Assembly: GCA_018396615.1 (NCBI GenBank)
Contig: JAGTQT010000008.1
Span: 1 to 39,983 of the forward strand
Direction: 5' to 3'
Origin: Candidatus Bathyarchaeota archaeon
GTDB lineage: Archaea > Thermoproteota > Bathyarchaeia > Bathyarchaeales > Bathycorpusculaceae
DNA length: 39,983 bases
In this document: piece after piece, positions 8,322-16,441 of the stretch
How positions within the stretch are numbered: the first letter of the stretch is position 1
Layout of the letters: each line of letters starts with the position of its first letter
Translations under genes and position numbers: made by a program
Notes under the pieces: model-generated
Seen by the model: the letters and a program-made list of their open reading frames with translations, nothing else
Told to the model about the DNA's origin: nothing
Database searches by the model: none

Positions 8322-10538
8322 ATGGTTCGCTACAGACAGGTTGAAGAAATCGTAAAACTCATGAATTACCCAGAGATGATTAGGAACACAAGCATCATAG
8401 CCCACGTTGACCACGGAAAAACCACGCTTTCAGACAGTTTACTTGCCGCAGCAGGCATCATAAGCGAGCAAAGAGCCGGCCAACAGCTCGTTCTCGACTC
8501 ATGGGAGCTTGAACAAAAAAGACAGATGACAGTATTCGCATCAAACATAAGTCTAGCCCACATCTACAAAGACAAGGAATATCTCATCAACCTAATTGAC
8601 ACGCCAGGCCACATAGACTTCAGCGGAGCAGTGACACGAAGCCTACGAGCAGTGGACGGCGCACTCGTAGTTGTTGACGCCGTAGAGGGCCCGATGACCC
8701 AGACCGAAACCGTTTTGATGCAAGCATTGCGTGAAAGGGTTAAACCTATCCTTTTCATAAACAAAGTTGACCGACTGATCAAAGAGATAAAACTAACACC
8801 TGAAGAGATTCAAAGAAAGTTCGCGAAAATAATTCTCCGAATTAACAATCTTATCGAAAAATATGCGCCGCCAGAGCATAAAAAGGACTGGCAGGTTAAA
8901 GTTGAAGATGGATCGGTAGCATTTGGCTCGGCTCTCCACAAATGGGGGCTAAACCTTCCACATATGAAAATGAAAGGCGTGACCTTCAAGGAAATCATCG
9001 ACGCCTATTCAGGCGAGAAGGAAGACATAGATAGGAAAGTTGACGCTCTATGCAAGAAAGCTCCAGTCTACGAGCCTATCCTTGACATGTTCTGTGAACA
9101 TCTACCTAATCCGCTGCAGGCACAGCCATACCGCCAAAGCCAAATCTGGCCTGGAGATGCCAACAGTGTAGTAGGCAAAGCAATGGCAAAAGTTGATCCC
9201 AGCGGACCTGTCCTGATGTGCATTTCAACAATTGAGGTTGATCCCCACAGCGGCGTGGTTGCTATCGGACGCGTGTTCAGCGGCACGGTTGAGAAAGGCA
9301 AGACTGTTAGCCTCATTACAAGCAAGCAAAAAGGAACCATTCAACAGGTTTACATGAGCATGGCCGCTGACAGGGTTATAGTTGATAAGGTTCCTGCGGG
9401 AAACATTGCTGCTCTCTCAGGGTTACCGTCAATTCACGTAGGCGAAACTGTAGCAGAAGAAGGAGTTGAAACGCAACCATTTGAAGGGCTGAAGTATGTT
9501 TCAGATCCCGTGGTGACAGTTGCAGTTGAGCCTGCAGATGTTAAGGACTTACCGTTGTTTGACAAGGTGATGCATAAGCTAACAACGGAAGACCCGAACC
9601 TGCATTTTCTGATCAACAAGGAAAGCGGCGAATACCTTCTAAGCGGCATGGGTGAGCTGCACCTTGAGATCACGGCTTACCGAATGCAGGAAGCGGGATT
9701 AAAAGTCAAGATAAGCAAGCCAATTGTCATTTACCGCGAAACAATAAGCCACGACTACAAAGGTCCACCAGTTATGGGTAAAAGCCCGAACAAGCACAGC
9801 AAGCTTTGGGTTACGCTTGAAAAGCTCTCTGAAGAAGTTATAGAAGCTATTAAAATTGGAAAGATTTCGGAAATGCAGACTCGTGAAGAAAGACAGAAAA
9901 CCTTGAAACAGTTTGGCTGGGAAACCGATGACGCACGCAACGTGGTAGCGATAGAGGGCACAAACATAATGGTTAACCGAATAAAGGGAAGACAATACGT
10001 GGATGAGGTTATGGACCACATAAAGTCAGGTTTCCGCGAAGCTGTAAACACGTCAGTCTTAGCCAAGGAGCCGGCATACGGATTAAAAGTGAACTTGGAA
10101 GACATAACGGTTCACGAAGACCCAGTTCATAGAGGACCAGCCCAGATCTTGCCAATGACATGGCGACCGATCTGGTGTAGTTTCTTGCTAAGCGACCCTA
10201 AATTGCTTGAACCGCTGATAAGCTTTGAATGTAAGGTGCCGAACGACTTCGTTAGCAACGTCATCGCTATAGTGCAGAAAAGACGCGGAAAAATCATAGA
10301 TATGACCAATGAAGAAGACATGATGATTGTAAAAGCAGAAATGCCTGTTGCTGAATCGTTCGGACTTGCAGAAGAGCTACGATCATCAACCGAGGGAAGA
10401 GCTTTCTGGGCAACACAGTTCAGCCGCTGGGCTCCTGTGCCGGAACAGATGCAGGCAGAGATCATAAGACAAATACGCGAGAGAAGAGGATTAAGCCCGA
10501 CTCCGCCTGATGCTAAAGAATTCTTCGAAGAAGCATAG
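8322..10538 (+). CDS. fusA: Archaeal translation elongation factor 2 (aEF-2)
   Basis: A 738-residue five-domain translational GTPase of normal archaeal length. It catalyses ribosomal translocation. G motifs: AHVDHGKT (27-34), DTPGH (93-97) and NKVD (147-150). Domain IV carries VHRGPAQ with the diphthamide-site histidine at residue 603. Two features are unusual. Switch I, normally RGITI-x-A, reads RQMTVFAS (67-74): the Mg-coordinating Thr70 is kept but the Gly-Ile pair is lost. The sequence after the diphthamide loop is PMTWRPIW rather than the common PA-x-RRAIY. It could be the only EF-2 or a divergent paralogue; the intact diphthamide loop favours a genuine translocase. It is monocistronic with its own TATA box. 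Confidence 0.95.
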   Translation: MVRYRQVEEIVKLMNYPEMIRNTSIIAHVDHGKTTLSDSLLAAAGIISEQRAGQQLVLDSWELEQKRQMTVFASNISLAHIYKDKEYLINLIDTPGHIDFSGAVTRSLRAVDGALVVVDAVEGPMTQTETVLMQALRERVKPILFINKVDRLIKEIKLTPEEIQRKFAKIILRINNLIEKYAPPEHKKDWQVKVEDGSVAFGSALHKWGLNLPHMKMKGVTFKEIIDAYSGEKEDIDRKVDALCKKAPVYEPILDMFCEHLPNPLQAQPYRQSQIWPGDANSVVGKAMAKVDPSGPVLMCISTIEVDPHSGVVAIGRVFSGTVEKGKTVSLITSKQKGTIQQVYMSMAADRVIVDKVPAGNIAALSGLPSIHVGETVAEEGVETQPFEGLKYVSDPVVTVAVEPADVKDLPLFDKVMHKLTTEDPNLHFLINKESGEYLLSGMGELHLEITAYRMQEAGLKVKISKPIVIYRETISHDYKGPPVMGKSPNKHSKLWVTLEKLSEEVIEAIKIGKISEMQTREERQKTLKQFGWETDDARNVVAIEGTNIMVNRIKGRQYVDEVMDHIKSGFREAVNTSVLAKEPAYGLKVNLEDITVHEDPVHRGPAQILPMTWRPIWCSFLLSDPKLLEPLISFECKVPNDFVSNVIAIVQKRRGKIIDMTNEEDMMIVKAEMPVAESFGLAEELRSSTEGRAFWATQFSRWAPVPEQMQAEIIRQIRERRGLSPTPPDAKEFFEEA

Positions 10539-10550
10539 GCCCAGATATAA

Positions 10551-10578
10551 CTTCTCTTTTTCGTTTTCCAGTTTTTTA
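10551..10578 (+). terminator. T-rich terminator after the aEF-2 gene
   Basis: Thirteen nt after the stop codon the sequence is CTTCTCTTTTTCGTTTTCCAGTTTTTT, with three T clusters and no strong hairpin. This resembles archaeal oligo-T termination signals. The call rests on composition and position only. Confidence 0.45.
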
Positions 10579-10625
10579 GCAAGCTTTATTGATATACTAC
10601 GCCAATATTCACTTGCAGAGAAACT

Positions 10626-11222
10626 ATGATAGTCGGCATTTGTGGAAGCCCTCGGAAAGGGGCAACAGAACAAGTTCTTAGAGAAGCATTAGTTATTCTG
10701 GAAAAAAAAGGGTTGGCAACATGCTTCTTCACGGTTAGAGGAAAAGACATTGGTTTTTGTCAGCACTGTGATTATTGCCTTCGAATGAAGAAATGCAAGA
10801 TCGAAGATGATATGCAGGAGCTTTACCCCCTGCTGGAAAAGGCAAAAGGCATAGTGTTTGCCACGCCTGTTTACAATGGAGGAGTCAGCGCCCAAACTAA
10901 GGCGATTATGGACAGGTGCAGGGCACTGCTGGCTGCAAACAGCAAGGCTCTTAGAGGAAAGATCGGCGCAGCAATTGCTGTAGGAGGAGACAGAGCCGGT
11001 GGACAGGAACTTGCACTTCTGCAAGTCCACACATTTTACATCTTAAACGGCGTAATTCCCATAAGCGGCGGCTTCTTCGGAGCCAATCTTGGAGCCACCT
11101 TCTGGTCAAAGGACAAGATCGAAGATGTTAAAGCAGATGAAGAAGGATTCAGATCCCTGAGAAAGACCATGAAGAGACTTGTGGAAATGCTTAATGAAAA
11201 TGAGGAGAAAAGGAAGGTTTGA
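10626..11222 (+). CDS. Iron-sulfur flavoprotein / NADPH-dependent FMN reductase family (Isf-like)
   Basis: A 198-residue flavodoxin-fold protein. The N-terminal phosphate-binding loop GSPRKGATEQV (8-18) contacts FMN. The compact cysteine motif CQHCDYCLRMKKC (about 49-61, C-x2-C-x2-C-x5-C) matches the 4Fe-4S site of archaeal iron-sulfur flavoproteins such as Methanosarcina Isf. The loop TPVYNGGVSAQTK is the second flavin-contacting segment. Isf proteins take electrons from ferredoxin in the cytosol; reduction of oxygen or peroxide has been proposed. It overlaps the next gene, an AfpA-like flavoprotein, by 4 nt (TTGA), so the two are almost certainly co-translated. Confidence 0.87.
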   Translation: MIVGICGSPRKGATEQVLREALVILEKKGLATCFFTVRGKDIGFCQHCDYCLRMKKCKIEDDMQELYPLLEKAKGIVFATPVYNGGVSAQTKAIMDRCRALLAANSKALRGKIGAAIAVGGDRAGGQELALLQVHTFYILNGVIPISGGFFGANLGATFWSKDKIEDVKADEEGFRSLRKTMKRLVEMLNENEEKRKV

Positions 11223-11824
11223 CAGCTAAGCCGCTGAAAGCTAAAAAGAAAAGGGTTGCTTGGGGAATCACTGGCAGCGGAGAGAAGTTGCATGAAACTA
11301 TAGAAATGATGAAAGAGCTTAAGAGGCTCTATGGACACGAAGTGGACATAAATGTCTATCTTTCTAAAGCTGGCGAGCAAGTTGCCAAATACTATAGGCT
11401 GCTCGATGATTTGAAGATGAGTTTTGGAAAAGTGGCAGTTGAAGTGAACGCTAACTCGCCTTTTCTAGCTGGGCAACTTCAGCTGGGACTATTTAAGTTT
11501 CTGCTAATTGCTCCGGCTACTTCAAACACTGTTGCGAAAATCGCGGTCGGGATCGCGGATTCGATGCTGAGCAATGCGGCGGCGATGGCTTTGAAAGCTC
11601 GCATCGCAATTTACGTGCTTCCCTCAGACTGGAAGGAAGGAACAGTTGTCACTAAACTTCCAGACGGACGAGAATTAAATATACATGTCAGAAAGGAAGA
11701 CGCTGACAACACGAGGAAACTGAAAACCATGGAAAATGTGTTTGTAATCGAGCATCCAGAAGCAATCCATGAAATCTTTAACAAACATTTCGACAAAGAA
11801 AAACCTGCCAAACCTCTATTCTAA
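11219..11824 (+). CDS. afpA: Archaeoflavoprotein AfpA-like
   Basis: A 201-residue protein of the flavoprotein (phosphopantothenoylcysteine-decarboxylase-like) fold. VAWGITGSGEKL (14-25) is the nucleotide-binding first strand-turn, and APATSNTVAKIAVGIADSML (about 98-117) is the second FMN-contact segment, typical of this superfamily. The full pattern fits AfpA of Archaeoglobus, an FMN dimer that accepts electrons from ferredoxin and passes them on. Pairing with an iron-sulfur flavoprotein gene is the arrangement I recall for Archaeoglobus. The start is a TTG overlapping the upstream stop. An alternative is a related dihydromethanopterin-reductase-like flavoprotein. Confidence 0.8.
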   Translation: MTAKPLKAKKKRVAWGITGSGEKLHETIEMMKELKRLYGHEVDINVYLSKAGEQVAKYYRLLDDLKMSFGKVAVEVNANSPFLAGQLQLGLFKFLLIAPATSNTVAKIAVGIADSMLSNAAAMALKARIAIYVLPSDWKEGTVVTKLPDGRELNIHVRKEDADNTRKLKTMENVFVIEHPEAIHEIFNKHFDKEKPAKPLF

Positions 11825-12438
11825 CGAAGCTTTGGCAGAAAACGCCCAGTCCTTTTCTGATACTCCACATACTTCTCTCCGAAACGCTCTATCAAAAGCT
11901 TTTCTTCTTGGTAAGTTACACAGTAATAGCCCGGAACGCCTACAAGGGGAACGAGGGCAATCGGGTTTAACAGAAACAGAGGCAAGCCTACGAACATGAG
12001 AATGTAGCCGAGATATGATGGATGACGCACATAGCTGTAGGGACCTGAGGTAACTAGCTTGTGGCTTTCAGACATGTTCCACGAAACAGCGTACTTTCCC
12101 CTTGCTATAACACTCCAGTCAAAGACTAAGTGACCGACGAGAGTTAGACAAAAACCAAAAAACTGCAAGCCGACTGAAATGTAAGACTCAAATTGCCGAG
12201 AGAGGGGATTAATAGACCCAAGACCGCCTAGGACAAGAAAACAATAAACAAATAACTCAAAGAAATATGCTAGCGTACCTATTGCTGCCATCCAGAGAGC
12301 AACTCCAGAAGGGTTTAGAGTCGAAGAGCGCTTTGGGACGCCTTCCCTTCTGCGGAATACAATGTTCCATGAATTGATAAGAATAAAGAAGCCTAGACAT
12401 CCTAAGAGAACAACTGCAACAGCGCCATCACTAAGCAT
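11821..12438 (-). CDS. Isoprenylcysteine carboxyl methyltransferase-like (ICMT/PEMT family) membrane protein
   Basis: An integral membrane methyltransferase of about 205 residues, with five or so hydrophobic helices and the family's C-terminal signature GPYSYVRHPSYLGYIL followed by EEKLLIERFGEKYVEYQKRT. These segments bind S-adenosylmethionine and the lipid or prenyl-cysteine substrate; the actual substrate in archaea is unknown. The ORF track runs to 12579, but that extension overlaps the divergent lysO start and is hydrophilic. The ATG at 12438, about 30 nt after a TATA-like CTGTATATCTG, is the likelier start. Its 3' end overlaps the convergent afpA stop by 4 nt. Confidence 0.82.
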   Translation of the reverse strand: MLSDGAVAVVLLGCLGFFILINSWNIVFRRREGVPKRSSTLNPSGVALWMAAIGTLAYFFELFVYCFLVLGGLGSINPLSRQFESYISVGLQFFGFCLTLVGHLVFDWSVIARGKYAVSWNMSESHKLVTSGPYSYVRHPSYLGYILMFVGLPLFLLNPIALVPLVGVPGYYCVTYQEEKLLIERFGEKYVEYQKRTGRFLPKLR

Positions 12439-12539
12439 AGAGCGACTCAACTCGCGTGCTTGCAGATATACAGAAGATTGGGAAAAGATTAACCTTATTT
12501 TCACCTTAAGACTTATTCTGCCAATCCCAGTGTTAACAC

Positions 12540-12803
12540 ATGTTTCATCTAATGGTCGTGCTGATCGCCGGAATAGCATTAGGTTACTTTCTGCGAGGAA
12601 AAAGCAAGGCGCGTATAAGCAAAGCCATTTTCGCGTCGATAATGCTTCTTATATTCTTTCTAGGATTTACATTGGGCTCAAACAGCGAACTGCTTAGATC
12701 GCTGCCTATTTTTGGGTGGAACGCTCTTTTAATCGCGCTGATTTCTATGCTGCTCAGTGCTGCATTTGCATTACTGGTTAAACGTTTGGTGAAGATAGAG
12801 TGA
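12540..12803 (+). CDS. lysO: Lysine exporter LysO, N-terminal subunit (split gene)
   Basis: An 87-residue membrane protein with three hydrophobic helices (about 4-17, 30-47 and 58-80). It opens MFHLMVVLIAGIALGYFLRG, as does the N-terminal part of LysO (YbjE, DUF340), the bacterial L-lysine exporter. The following gene supplies the C-terminal part, and the two overlap by 4 nt (GTGA). The transporter is therefore encoded as two polypeptides that would have to assemble. The starts of this gene and of the divergent ICMT-like gene are about 100 nt apart and share the control region. Confidence 0.75.
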   Translation: MFHLMVVLIAGIALGYFLRGKSKARISKAIFASIMLLIFFLGFTLGSNSELLRSLPIFGWNALLIALISMLLSAAFALLVKRLVKIE

Positions 12804-13402
12804 TAAAGTATATTCTCATAGCACTTGCTACTGGAGCATTAGCGGGTTATGCAAACAGCAATCTAGGAGTTTTCGACAACTCAGCAGCCGGATTTCTATT
12901 TGATGCCTCTCTAGTGTTCTTGGTTTTCATGATGGGGCTATCATTTGGCAAGGACAGAGACGCTCTAGAGAAAATGAAGAAAAAAGGACCTAGAATTCTA
13001 GCATTACCGCTTGCAATCGCGTTCGGCAGCATATTGGGAGGAGCTATAAGCGGGCTCATCCTCGGAATTCGAATGGTCGAAACAGCAACTGTGAGCGCTG
13101 GATTCGGCTGGTACACATTGGCTGGTCCCTTAACTGGGCAAATGTTTGGAGCAGAGATGGGAGCGTTGGGGTTTATAGCCAACTTGCTTAGAGAACTGAT
13201 AACAATAGTCACGATGGCTGCCACAGCAAAAATTGATAGGTATATGCCGATAGCTTTTGGAGGAGCTACTACAATGGACACAACATTGCCCCTCATGGTC
13301 CACTACTGCGGGAACGAAATGGCGGTCACCGCATTCGCAAGCGGCTTCGCTTTGAGCATTATGGCACCATTTACTATCACCGCGATAGGTTCCCTTGGAT
13401 AA
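12800..13402 (+). CDS. lysO: Lysine exporter LysO, C-terminal subunit (split gene)
   Basis: A 200-residue membrane protein carrying the conserved part of LysO/DUF340: SAGFGWYTLAGPL (about 100-112), a GAEMGALGFIANLLRELI segment and GGATTMDTTLPLMV near 153-166. About six helices are predicted. LysO exports L-lysine and analogues using the ion gradient. It starts with GTG inside the stop codon of the preceding ORF (GTGA). In many bacteria the same two regions are one chain of about 300 residues, so the split is either a family variant or an old fission; no frameshift remnant is visible. Confidence 0.83.
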   Translation: MIKYILIALATGALAGYANSNLGVFDNSAAGFLFDASLVFLVFMMGLSFGKDRDALEKMKKKGPRILALPLAIAFGSILGGAISGLILGIRMVETATVSAGFGWYTLAGPLTGQMFGAEMGALGFIANLLRELITIVTMAATAKIDRYMPIAFGGATTMDTTLPLMVHYCGNEMAVTAFASGFALSIMAPFTITAIGSLG

Positions 13403-13458
13403 ACATGAGAAACAAGATTAGACGATCTAGTTTGACCCTAAGGCATATTTTCAGCGTG

Positions 13459-14091
13459 CTAATGCTTGGATAAATGCGATATTCCTTTCTTTAAAATAAC
13501 GTTATCCATTACCATACATAGAACCCGAAATACCTCTTCAGCGCTTAAGCAGTTCGTGTCCAGTATAAGAAGGAAAGGAGCAAAATCTTCTCCAAGACTG
13601 AATCCATAGAGCCTCTTGTAAATCGTTTTAGTGCGCTTCTCTTTCTCTCTCATGGCAACGAGGGCTTTATCCAAGTCTAAGTGATCTCGCTGCCCAATTC
13701 TTTTAGCTCTCTTTTCAGGAGACGCTTCCAGCCATATTTTGAAACCACTTTTCAAAAGCCAAGGCATAGTCCAGCTGTCTAAAATGATGTTTCCTTTTTT
13801 TGCCTCTTTCAAGAGCCTCTTGTCTACGATGCAGTCAAACTTCGAGTTCTCATCTCTTCTTTTAAGGAAATGCAGTCCCTCAGCAGTCTCCCACCAGCCG
13901 CGTTCAACGGATTTGTAGCCTTTTTCCGCGGCTAAGGCTTTCAGGGCATCGCCCCCAGAGTAGTATCGAAGCCCGTATTTTTTAGCCAGCCTCTTCGCCA
14001 CTGTGCTTTTTCCACTTCCAGCCATGCCGCAAATGCAGATAACTACGTCTTTTCCGGCTGTTTCAGCTGATTTTAACCTCGTCATCTGCAT
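13459..14091 (-). CDS. cmk: Cytidylate kinase (archaeal type)
   Basis: A 210-residue P-loop NMP kinase with Walker A GMAGSGKST (about 22-30), the nucleotide-site GGD at 46-48, an ILDSW segment after it, and a lid region rich in Arg and Lys (KRAKRIGQRD). Archaeal CMKs phosphorylate CMP and dCMP with ATP. Its place after eL34 in the secY-DUF106-eL34-cmk order is characteristic of archaeal ribosomal clusters and supports the call. It lies 13 nt after the eL34 stop and is the last gene of the cluster here; neither eL14 nor cbf5 follows, because the convergent lysO gene intervenes. Confidence 0.87.
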   Translation of the reverse strand: MQMTRLKSAETAGKDVVICICGMAGSGKSTVAKRLAKKYGLRYYSGGDALKALAAEKGYKSVERGWWETAEGLHFLKRRDENSKFDCIVDKRLLKEAKKGNIILDSWTMPWLLKSGFKIWLEASPEKRAKRIGQRDHLDLDKALVAMREKEKRTKTIYKRLYGFSLGEDFAPFLLILDTNCLSAEEVFRVLCMVMDNVILKKGISHLSKH

Positions 14092-14104
14092 GTCCCAGAT
14101 TTGG

Positions 14105-14374
14105 TTAAATGCTTCTTGCAGCCTTTTTCAAACTTGCTCTAAGGCAGAGATGGCACAGTCGTCCACCGTGGAGACGAGAAACTCTTCTTGCGGTCTTGTT
14201 GGATTTGCGCATTCTCAGAGAAGACTCGCTGGAAAAACCCGCTAACACTTGTCCACAAACACGACACCGAGGCTTCGCTCCTATTTCCTTCTTATACTGA
14301 ACACAAACTCCCTTGCCAGATGCTGGTCTTTGAACACGTTTTCTGCTTCGAGTGCGCAAACTGGGTCTTGGCAT
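14105..14374 (-). CDS. rpl34e: Ribosomal protein eL34
   Basis: About 89 residues starting MPRPSLRTRSRKRVQRP, the usual opening of eL34. A zinc-ribbon pattern is visible: CRVC in the middle and CHLC near the C-terminus (C-x2-C ... C-x2-C). It binds 23S rRNA in the large subunit. The ORF track adds three residues from a GTG at 14383. The ATG at 14374 agrees with the family start and lies 1 nt beyond the DUF106 stop (TAG-T-ATG), which implies coupled translation. Confidence 0.95.
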   Translation of the reverse strand: MPRPSLRTRSRKRVQRPASGKGVCVQYKKEIGAKPRCRVCGQVLAGFSSESSLRMRKSNKTARRVSRLHGGRLCHLCLRASLKKAARSI

Positions 14375-14375
14375 A

Positions 14376-14876
14376 CTATTCACTTACCTCGACAAGCCCA
14401 AATATGTGCGAGAATATCGTGCCAAAAAGGAAAGAGCAGAGGAGATACCACCAGAAAAGAGAGACAAGAGTTCCAAGGAGCGGAAGCGAAATTAACGGTC
14501 CCACACCTGGAAAATAGGCAACGTGGATCAAAGCGGGTTGTCCATCCGGCCCAGTTGTTGTGTAGAAGCCGCCAAGGATTTGCCACATAATTATGAGAGG
14601 AACAATAAAGAGCAGGGACACTTTCATTGATTGCCACATCATCTTGGATTGAAGTTGCATGATATGTTGCTGTTTCTTCATCAGCTTTTCCAAGGTTTTT
14701 TTGTCTCCTGCTTTTTGAGCTTTTCTAAGTTCAGTGTTCCATTCTGAGACCTCTTTGCGCATTGCTTTTGTTTTTTCAGGGTTGGAGAGAAGGCGATTTA
14801 CAAGCGACGTGAGCAGAGAAACTCCCGCGGCTAAGGAAAGTATGAATATGGTTGATATTGGTATGCTCTGAAGCAA
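14376..14876 (-). CDS. DUF106 / EMC3-TMCO1-like membrane insertase (Oxa1 superfamily)
   Basis: A 166-residue protein. A first helix (about 8-26) is followed by a charged coiled-coil stretch (about 33-75, with KAQKAGDKKTLEKLMKKQQ) and then helices near 84-102, 118-132 and 135-158. This is the layout of archaeal DUF106 proteins, relatives of YidC/Oxa1, Get1, EMC3 and TMCO1 that insert membrane proteins. It follows secY by 76 nt and precedes eL34, the standard archaeal position. Adenylate kinase, often found between secY and this gene, is absent here. Confidence 0.9.
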   Translation of the reverse strand: MLQSIPISTIFILSLAAGVSLLTSLVNRLLSNPEKTKAMRKEVSEWNTELRKAQKAGDKKTLEKLMKKQQHIMQLQSKMMWQSMKVSLLFIVPLIIMWQILGGFYTTTGPDGQPALIHVAYFPGVGPLISLPLLGTLVSLFWWYLLCSFLFGTIFSHIFGLVEVSE

Positions 14877-14952
14877 GGCTACTCTGTCACCTGAGCTTTG
14901 ATACTTGCATTGATGAATTCTATTCTATAGGGAGATAACCGGGACGTCAGGG

Positions 14953-16431
14953 TTAACCTCCGAATATTCTTCTAAAGGCTGGATACATTTCCGCAGCACG
15001 TTCCCGCAAGAGTATCTCGTAATACTGATAGATTATCCCAACCGAAAGCAGGATACCCATTCCCGAACCAAAAACACCGAAGAAATCAGTGATTCCAGCA
15101 ACCAGTCCAACAAATATTCCGCCCAGAACAGTAACAGCTGGAATATAACGTTGAAGAATTGCTTGGATAGCCTGCCCAGACCGTCGGTAGCCAGGAATCT
15201 GCATTCCAGAATCCACAAGCTGCTTAGCCACGGTTGACGGGCCTAAACCACCGACTTCCAGCCAAGTGAGAGAGAACACAACACAAAAACCAACCAATAT
15301 TAAAAGGTACCCTATGGCTTGTTCAGGATGTTCCATTACACTTGCGAAGCTACGGGGTGCAGTCACATAGTAAACTAGACCGTTAATGGGGCGGATAGTG
15401 GGCTGGGTGCTTCCTGGAGGCGTATAGCGTTCATACTGCCCGAGAAGATTAAGCCAGAAATTACTGTTGTTCTGGTTGAAGTTGCTCCAAAGAATCTGTG
15501 AGAAGAAGTAGACATTCGCAAATAATGCGGAGGCAAAAATTACTGGAAGGTTAGACACGTAAAGTAGCTTAATCGGGTACCGGCTACGATATCCCTTGTA
15601 TCCCGCGTAAGACAAGGGTAACTCGACTCTGACGCCCTCCATGTAGATCACAACTAGAAACGCAACGATTGTTGCAATAAAACCAAACATAGCGGGCAAT
15701 GTTGGATCCTCTGGTCTTATGAAAACGTTTACCCACGACCACGTGCTTGTCGTGTTCGAGACTTGTGCACCACTCATTATTTTCGGAATCATCTGGGGAA
15801 GCGCTATAAACGCGCCGAAAGTGTTGGCATCAGACATCGGTCCCGCCACACCAAAGCAGTCCCAGAAGATGCTTTGAGCCACTCCAGCCATAATGAACAA
15901 ACTAATGCCGCTGCCGAAGCCCCAGCCTTTTTGCACCAATTCATCAAGCAGAAGCACGATCACTCCCACGGCTATGAGCTGGAGAAACACCATCAATGCC
16001 GTTGTTCCCGCTAGTTGACCGTACATGCCGCCAATTATGTAGGCGGATGCCTGAACACCTGTAAGTACAATGGAGAAAACTTTGCTAGCTGTCGTGAAAA
16101 GTGCTCGGTCTTCAGGATTAGACATGTCGCACTGAATCATCGCGGAACCAACCAGAAGCTGCAATATCAGTCCCGCCGTAACTATGGGGCCGATACCTAA
16201 CTCCATTAATGTGCCCCGCGTTGAGGCAAATATAGTTCTAAGTGCTGCAAGCTCACCCTCAGGCGCGGATGACACACCATAAAGCGGAACCTGCGCCATA
16301 ACTAGGTAAATTATAAGTGCGATAGCGGTCCAGAAGATTTTTTCATTGAATCTGACTCGCCGTTCAGGGGGCTTTACTTCTGGAATAACTCTTGCGATAG
16401 GCTTGAACAGGCTTAGGAAACGGCCGGCCAT
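14953..16431 (-). CDS. secY: Protein translocase subunit SecY
   Basis: A 492-residue channel protein with ten hydrophobic helices. After the cytosolic N-terminus the first helix is FWTAIALIIYLVMAQVPLYG, next to the plug region. ILLLDELVQKGWGFGSGISLFI (helix 4-5) and SGMQIPGYRRSGQAIQAILQRYIP (cytosolic loop 8-9) match the family well. It forms the Sec61/SecYE pore with SecE and Sec61-beta, encoded elsewhere. The start is an ATG 10 nt after the uL15 stop. The extracytoplasmic loop before helix 7, rich in Asn and Tyr (about 305-350), looks longer than average. Confidence 0.97.
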   Translation of the reverse strand: MAGRFLSLFKPIARVIPEVKPPERRVRFNEKIFWTAIALIIYLVMAQVPLYGVSSAPEGELAALRTIFASTRGTLMELGIGPIVTAGLILQLLVGSAMIQCDMSNPEDRALFTTASKVFSIVLTGVQASAYIIGGMYGQLAGTTALMVFLQLIAVGVIVLLLDELVQKGWGFGSGISLFIMAGVAQSIFWDCFGVAGPMSDANTFGAFIALPQMIPKIMSGAQVSNTTSTWSWVNVFIRPEDPTLPAMFGFIATIVAFLVVIYMEGVRVELPLSYAGYKGYRSRYPIKLLYVSNLPVIFASALFANVYFFSQILWSNFNQNNSNFWLNLLGQYERYTPPGSTQPTIRPINGLVYYVTAPRSFASVMEHPEQAIGYLLILVGFCVVFSLTWLEVGGLGPSTVAKQLVDSGMQIPGYRRSGQAIQAILQRYIPAVTVLGGIFVGLVAGITDFFGVFGSGMGILLSVGIIYQYYEILLRERAAEMYPAFRRIFGG

Positions 16432-16441
16432 GATTTAGCAA

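Noticed and set aside
11219-11824. Phosphopantothenoylcysteine decarboxylase (Dfp/CoaBC) for the flavoprotein ORF
   Set aside because: There is no CoaB-like half, and the length and Isf neighbour fit AfpA better.
12439-12579. N-terminal extension of the ICMT-like ORF
   Set aside because: It is hydrophilic, overlaps the lysO start, and a TATA-like box lies inside it ahead of the ATG at 12438.
14003-14590. Several overlapping plus-strand ORFs over cmk, eL34 and DUF106
   Set aside because: They run antisense to recognised genes, show no family features and overlap each other.
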